Assembly: GCF_963677065.1 (NCBI RefSeq)
Contig: NZ_OY781872.1
Span: 1,297,419-1,361,418, forward strand
DNA: 64,000 bases
DNA from: an uncultured Methanoregula sp.
GTDB lineage: Archaea; Halobacteriota; Methanomicrobia; Methanomicrobiales; Methanospirillaceae
Reading direction: 5' to 3'
This document shows positions 61,924 through 64,000 of this stretch, piece after piece (the first letter of the stretch is position 1; each line of letters opens with the position of its first letter). A program made the position numbers and the translations under genes. The notes beneath the pieces are model-generated. The model saw only the letters and a list, made by a program, of their open reading frames with translations. It was not told where the DNA came from and made no database searches.

Positions 61924-62955
61924 CTATTTCTTTGCCTTCTTTGGCAGGGTCTCCTGCTCGTCTACGAGCAGGTTGATGACAGTCTCTGATATATCGCCGG
62001 CATACTCCCCGCACCGCCGGATGCTTTCTGCAACATAGCCGACATGGATGGCAACGAGCGTGTCCTGCTTCAGGACCATATTGTTGATATCTCCGCAGAT
62101 ATTCTCAAGGGCTGCAATCGATTCGATGTTCCGGTGGGCTTCTTTCATATCGGTGTTGAAGAACGAGACAATGCTCCGGTCGAAGATCTCGAGGGACATG
62201 GCGCTTGCCTTTTTGAGCGCATCAGCGATCTTTTTGTCAAGGCCGGTATCGATGATCGGCTGAGTATTTTCTGCAATCCGGACCGCATGGTCCCCCACCC
62301 GCTCGATGATCCGGCTGAGTATGTAATAATGCATGGCCATGCCGGGAGAGATGCCCATCTTCCGGGAGAGGGCGTTGTTCTGCATGATCATGTTGGTCTG
62401 GCGTGCGATGAGCCAGTTGAGCCGGTCGGCATCCATGTCGCGGGCAATGACATCGTCTGCCAGGTCGTGGTTCTGCGTGGCAAGGGCGGATATCGCATCC
62501 TCGTGCATGGTCTTGACGATCACAAACATGCGCCGGATGGTATTGTCAAACGGCATCTCGGCAGGGTTCAGGAGATCTTTTATCGCAATGACATCCTCGG
62601 TCTCCTCGACCACTTCCTGGCCGATGGTCATCTGGGTGAAATCCCGCACAACGGTCCGGACAAACGGCGGGAACCGCTGTTTTGAACTGAGCCGGATCAT
62701 CGAAAACCCGGTGATGTACGTCCCGATGAGGAGCCGGAACAAAAAGGCCGGGTCCGAGACCGTACCAACATCGATCTCCTTTGTCCGCTGGACCGGTTCT
62801 TCGGTGATCTTCTTGGTCACAAGCAGGGTCCCGTCCGGTTGGACCATCAGCCCCACCGGATCGTTCTTCTTGATCTTCTGGCTCTCTGCCCAGTCCTTGG
62901 GGAGCGTCACCACAAACGATGAGCCCCCGGTCATCTGCACCCGTCGTATCTCCAT
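61924..62955 (-). CDS. phoU: AbrB-PhoU fusion, phosphate uptake regulator
   Basis: A 343-aa protein starting with a SpoVT/AbrB DNA-binding domain (MEIRRVQMTGGSSFVVTLPKDW, residues 1-45) and followed by two PhoU helical-bundle repeats (from about 95 to 330). The architecture is that of archaeal PhoU regulators. GGAGGAACA precedes ATG 62955; the frame upstream is not needed. It is divergent from pstS (131 bp), so it probably controls phosphate uptake. Confidence 0.88.
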   Translation of the reverse strand: MEIRRVQMTGGSSFVVTLPKDWAESQKIKKNDPVGLMVQPDGTLLVTKKITEEPVQRTKEIDVGTVSDPAFLFRLLIGTYITGFSMIRLSSKQRFPPFVRTVVRDFTQMTIGQEVVEETEDVIAIKDLLNPAEMPFDNTIRRMFVIVKTMHEDAISALATQNHDLADDVIARDMDADRLNWLIARQTNMIMQNNALSRKMGISPGMAMHYYILSRIIERVGDHAVRIAENTQPIIDTGLDKKIADALKKASAMSLEIFDRSIVSFFNTDMKEAHRNIESIAALENICGDINNMVLKQDTLVAIHVGYVAESIRRCGEYAGDISETVINLLVDEQETLPKKAKK

Positions 62956-63086
62956 TGTTCCTCCGCACCCTGCCAAAAATCAGATATGTCTGTATTCCTC
63001 TATTTGCCTCTATTGCTTATATATATTCATATATTCTATGTCGAAAAACTGTATATCTGCTCCTGAACCATGAGAGATGGAACACC

Positions 63087-64000
63087 ATGAAAGCAAACCG
63101 GAGTTCGTATCTCTTTGTAACCTTGAGCCTGGTCATCCTGCTCATCGCGTCGATGGCAATAGCCGGCTGTACCGACAATGGAACAAAAACCTCGTCTGCT
63201 AATCCCGCGGCAACCCCTGCGGCAACCGCAGCAGCAGTTGCCCCGGCAAGTACCCCTGCAGCAGTGTCAGCCCCGGTAGTTGCGGCAACCACCGCTGCAG
63301 CGGCTCCGGTCGCATCGGGTCAGAAGCAGAGCATCACGATCAGCGGTTCGACAACAGTCCTCCCGATCGTCCAGAAAGCCGCCGACCAGTATATGGCAGC
63401 CCACCCGAACGCTGACATCCAGGTATCCGGTGGCGGCAGCGGTGTCGGTGTCCAGGCGATCGGTGCAAAGACTGTGGATATCGGCATGTCCTCCCGCGAA
63501 GTGACAAAAGCTGAACTGGCAAAATACCCGAGTTTGGTTATCACCCCGGTAGCGCAGGACGGTATTGCCGTTATCGTGAACCCGGCAAACACCATCCCGT
63601 ACATCACGCTCGACCAGATCAAGAATATCTACCTTGGCAAGATCACCAAGTGGACCGAGATCTCCGGTGCCGGCGTACCCGGCACGAACAACCAGATCGT
63701 GGTTGTGGGTCGTGACAGTGCATCCGGGACCCGGACCTACTTCGACGAGACCGTGCTCCTGAAAGCAACCCCGACAAGCAAGATGCTTGAGAAGAACTCC
63801 AACGGCGCAGTCACCCAGACCGTTGCCCAGACCCCCGGCGCTATCGGGTACGTCTCGATCGGCTTTGTCTCAAACGATGTCAAGGCAGTCCCCGTCTGGT
63901 ACAATGCCCAGAAGATTGTTGCACCCACCCTTGACAATGTCAAGTCCAAGACCTACCCGGTCTCCCGTGACCTCTACGTGATCACCAACGGCCAGCCCTC
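63087..64000 (+). CDS. pstS: Phosphate ABC transporter substrate-binding lipoprotein, partial
   Basis: The first 304 residues of a PstS; the stop lies outside the window. Lipobox MAIAGC is followed by an Ala/Thr/Pro linker and the PstS fold from ITISGSTTVLPI, with SGGGSGVGV and GRDSASGTR as phosphate-binding loops. The permease and ATPase genes probably follow beyond the window. The AbrB-PhoU gene is divergent. Confidence 0.92.
   Translation, partial: MKANRSSYLFVTLSLVILLIASMAIAGCTDNGTKTSSANPAATPAATAAAVAPASTPAAVSAPVVAATTAAAAPVASGQKQSITISGSTTVLPIVQKAADQYMAAHPNADIQVSGGGSGVGVQAIGAKTVDIGMSSREVTKAELAKYPSLVITPVAQDGIAVIVNPANTIPYITLDQIKNIYLGKITKWTEISGAGVPGTNNQIVVVGRDSASGTRTYFDETVLLKATPTSKMLEKNSNGAVTQTVAQTPGAIGYVSIGFVSNDVKAVPVWYNAQKIVAPTLDNVKSKTYPVSRDLYVITNGQP

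Noticed and set aside
1..64000. CRISPR arrays, tRNA or rRNA genes
   Set aside because: No regularly spaced direct repeats, no cloverleaf with a T-loop and no rRNA-like stretch was found by eye; a tRNA scan could confirm this.

Overview
The window looks like a chromosomal piece of a hydrogenotrophic, formate-using methanogen of the order Methanomicrobiales, most likely family Methanoregulaceae. The evidence is a complete fwdGDBAC operon for CO2 reduction to formylmethanofuran, an F420-dependent formate dehydrogenase (fdhAB), archaeal class III (ISPVIG-type) pilins, GC-rich genes separated by AT-rich spacers with TATA-like boxes, and GGAGG/GGTGA ribosome-binding sites. I see no rRNA, tRNA, CRISPR array or insertion sequence. 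The species is inference; I cannot run a search.

Layout. (1) 0.15-8.1 kb is a sulfur/redox island: a small dissimilatory sulfite reductase-like siroheme protein, a split YeeE/YedE transporter, a TusA-like carrier with CPYC, a three-module DsrE/DsrF fusion, a TusA-like protein without the CPxP motif, a 2-hydroxyacyl-CoA dehydratase-type activator next to a double-cubane cluster protein, a C_GCAxxG_C_C protein and an OsmC protein. (2) 8.4-20 kb is the Mo/W enzyme block: fwdGDBAC, a SagB-type nitroreductase, a MoeA fused to a periplasmic-binding-like domain, a rubrerythrin and fdhAB. (3) 20.2-25.2 kb is an accessory block with two variant FmdE proteins, two copies of an unknown 135-aa family, a SAM methyltransferase and a DUF457 membrane protein. 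(4) 25.5-30.9 kb is a five-gene Dpp/Opp/Nik-type ABC transporter. (5) 31.1-43.8 kb encodes a type IV pilus-like surface system (six pilin-like proteins, a secretion ATPase, a TadC-like platform), secreted proteins and another methyltransferase. (6) 44.1-52.8 kb holds a second DUF457 protein, a radical SAM/periplasmic-binding-domain fusion, four more methyltransferases, a canonical FmdE and a molbindin. (7) 52.9-58.1 kb has small unknown genes, a second molbindin and modABC. (8) 58.4-64 kb has PAS, TPR and PH-like membrane proteins, an AbrB-PhoU regulator and the start of pstS, which is cut by the window end.

How it fits together. Molybdenum/tungsten runs through the whole window: the two Mo/W enzymes (Fwd, Fdh), cofactor insertion (MoeA), molybdate uptake (ModABC), oxyanion binding (two molbindins) and three FmdE-family proteins. 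The most interesting unexplained assembly is the set of FmdE-family proteins, six class I methyltransferases in two paralogous families (three each), a radical SAM/substrate-binding-protein fusion, two DUF457 membrane proteins and a Dpp-type transporter. I read it as a possible system for making, modifying or importing a small molecule, perhaps a metal chelate, but that function is inference only.
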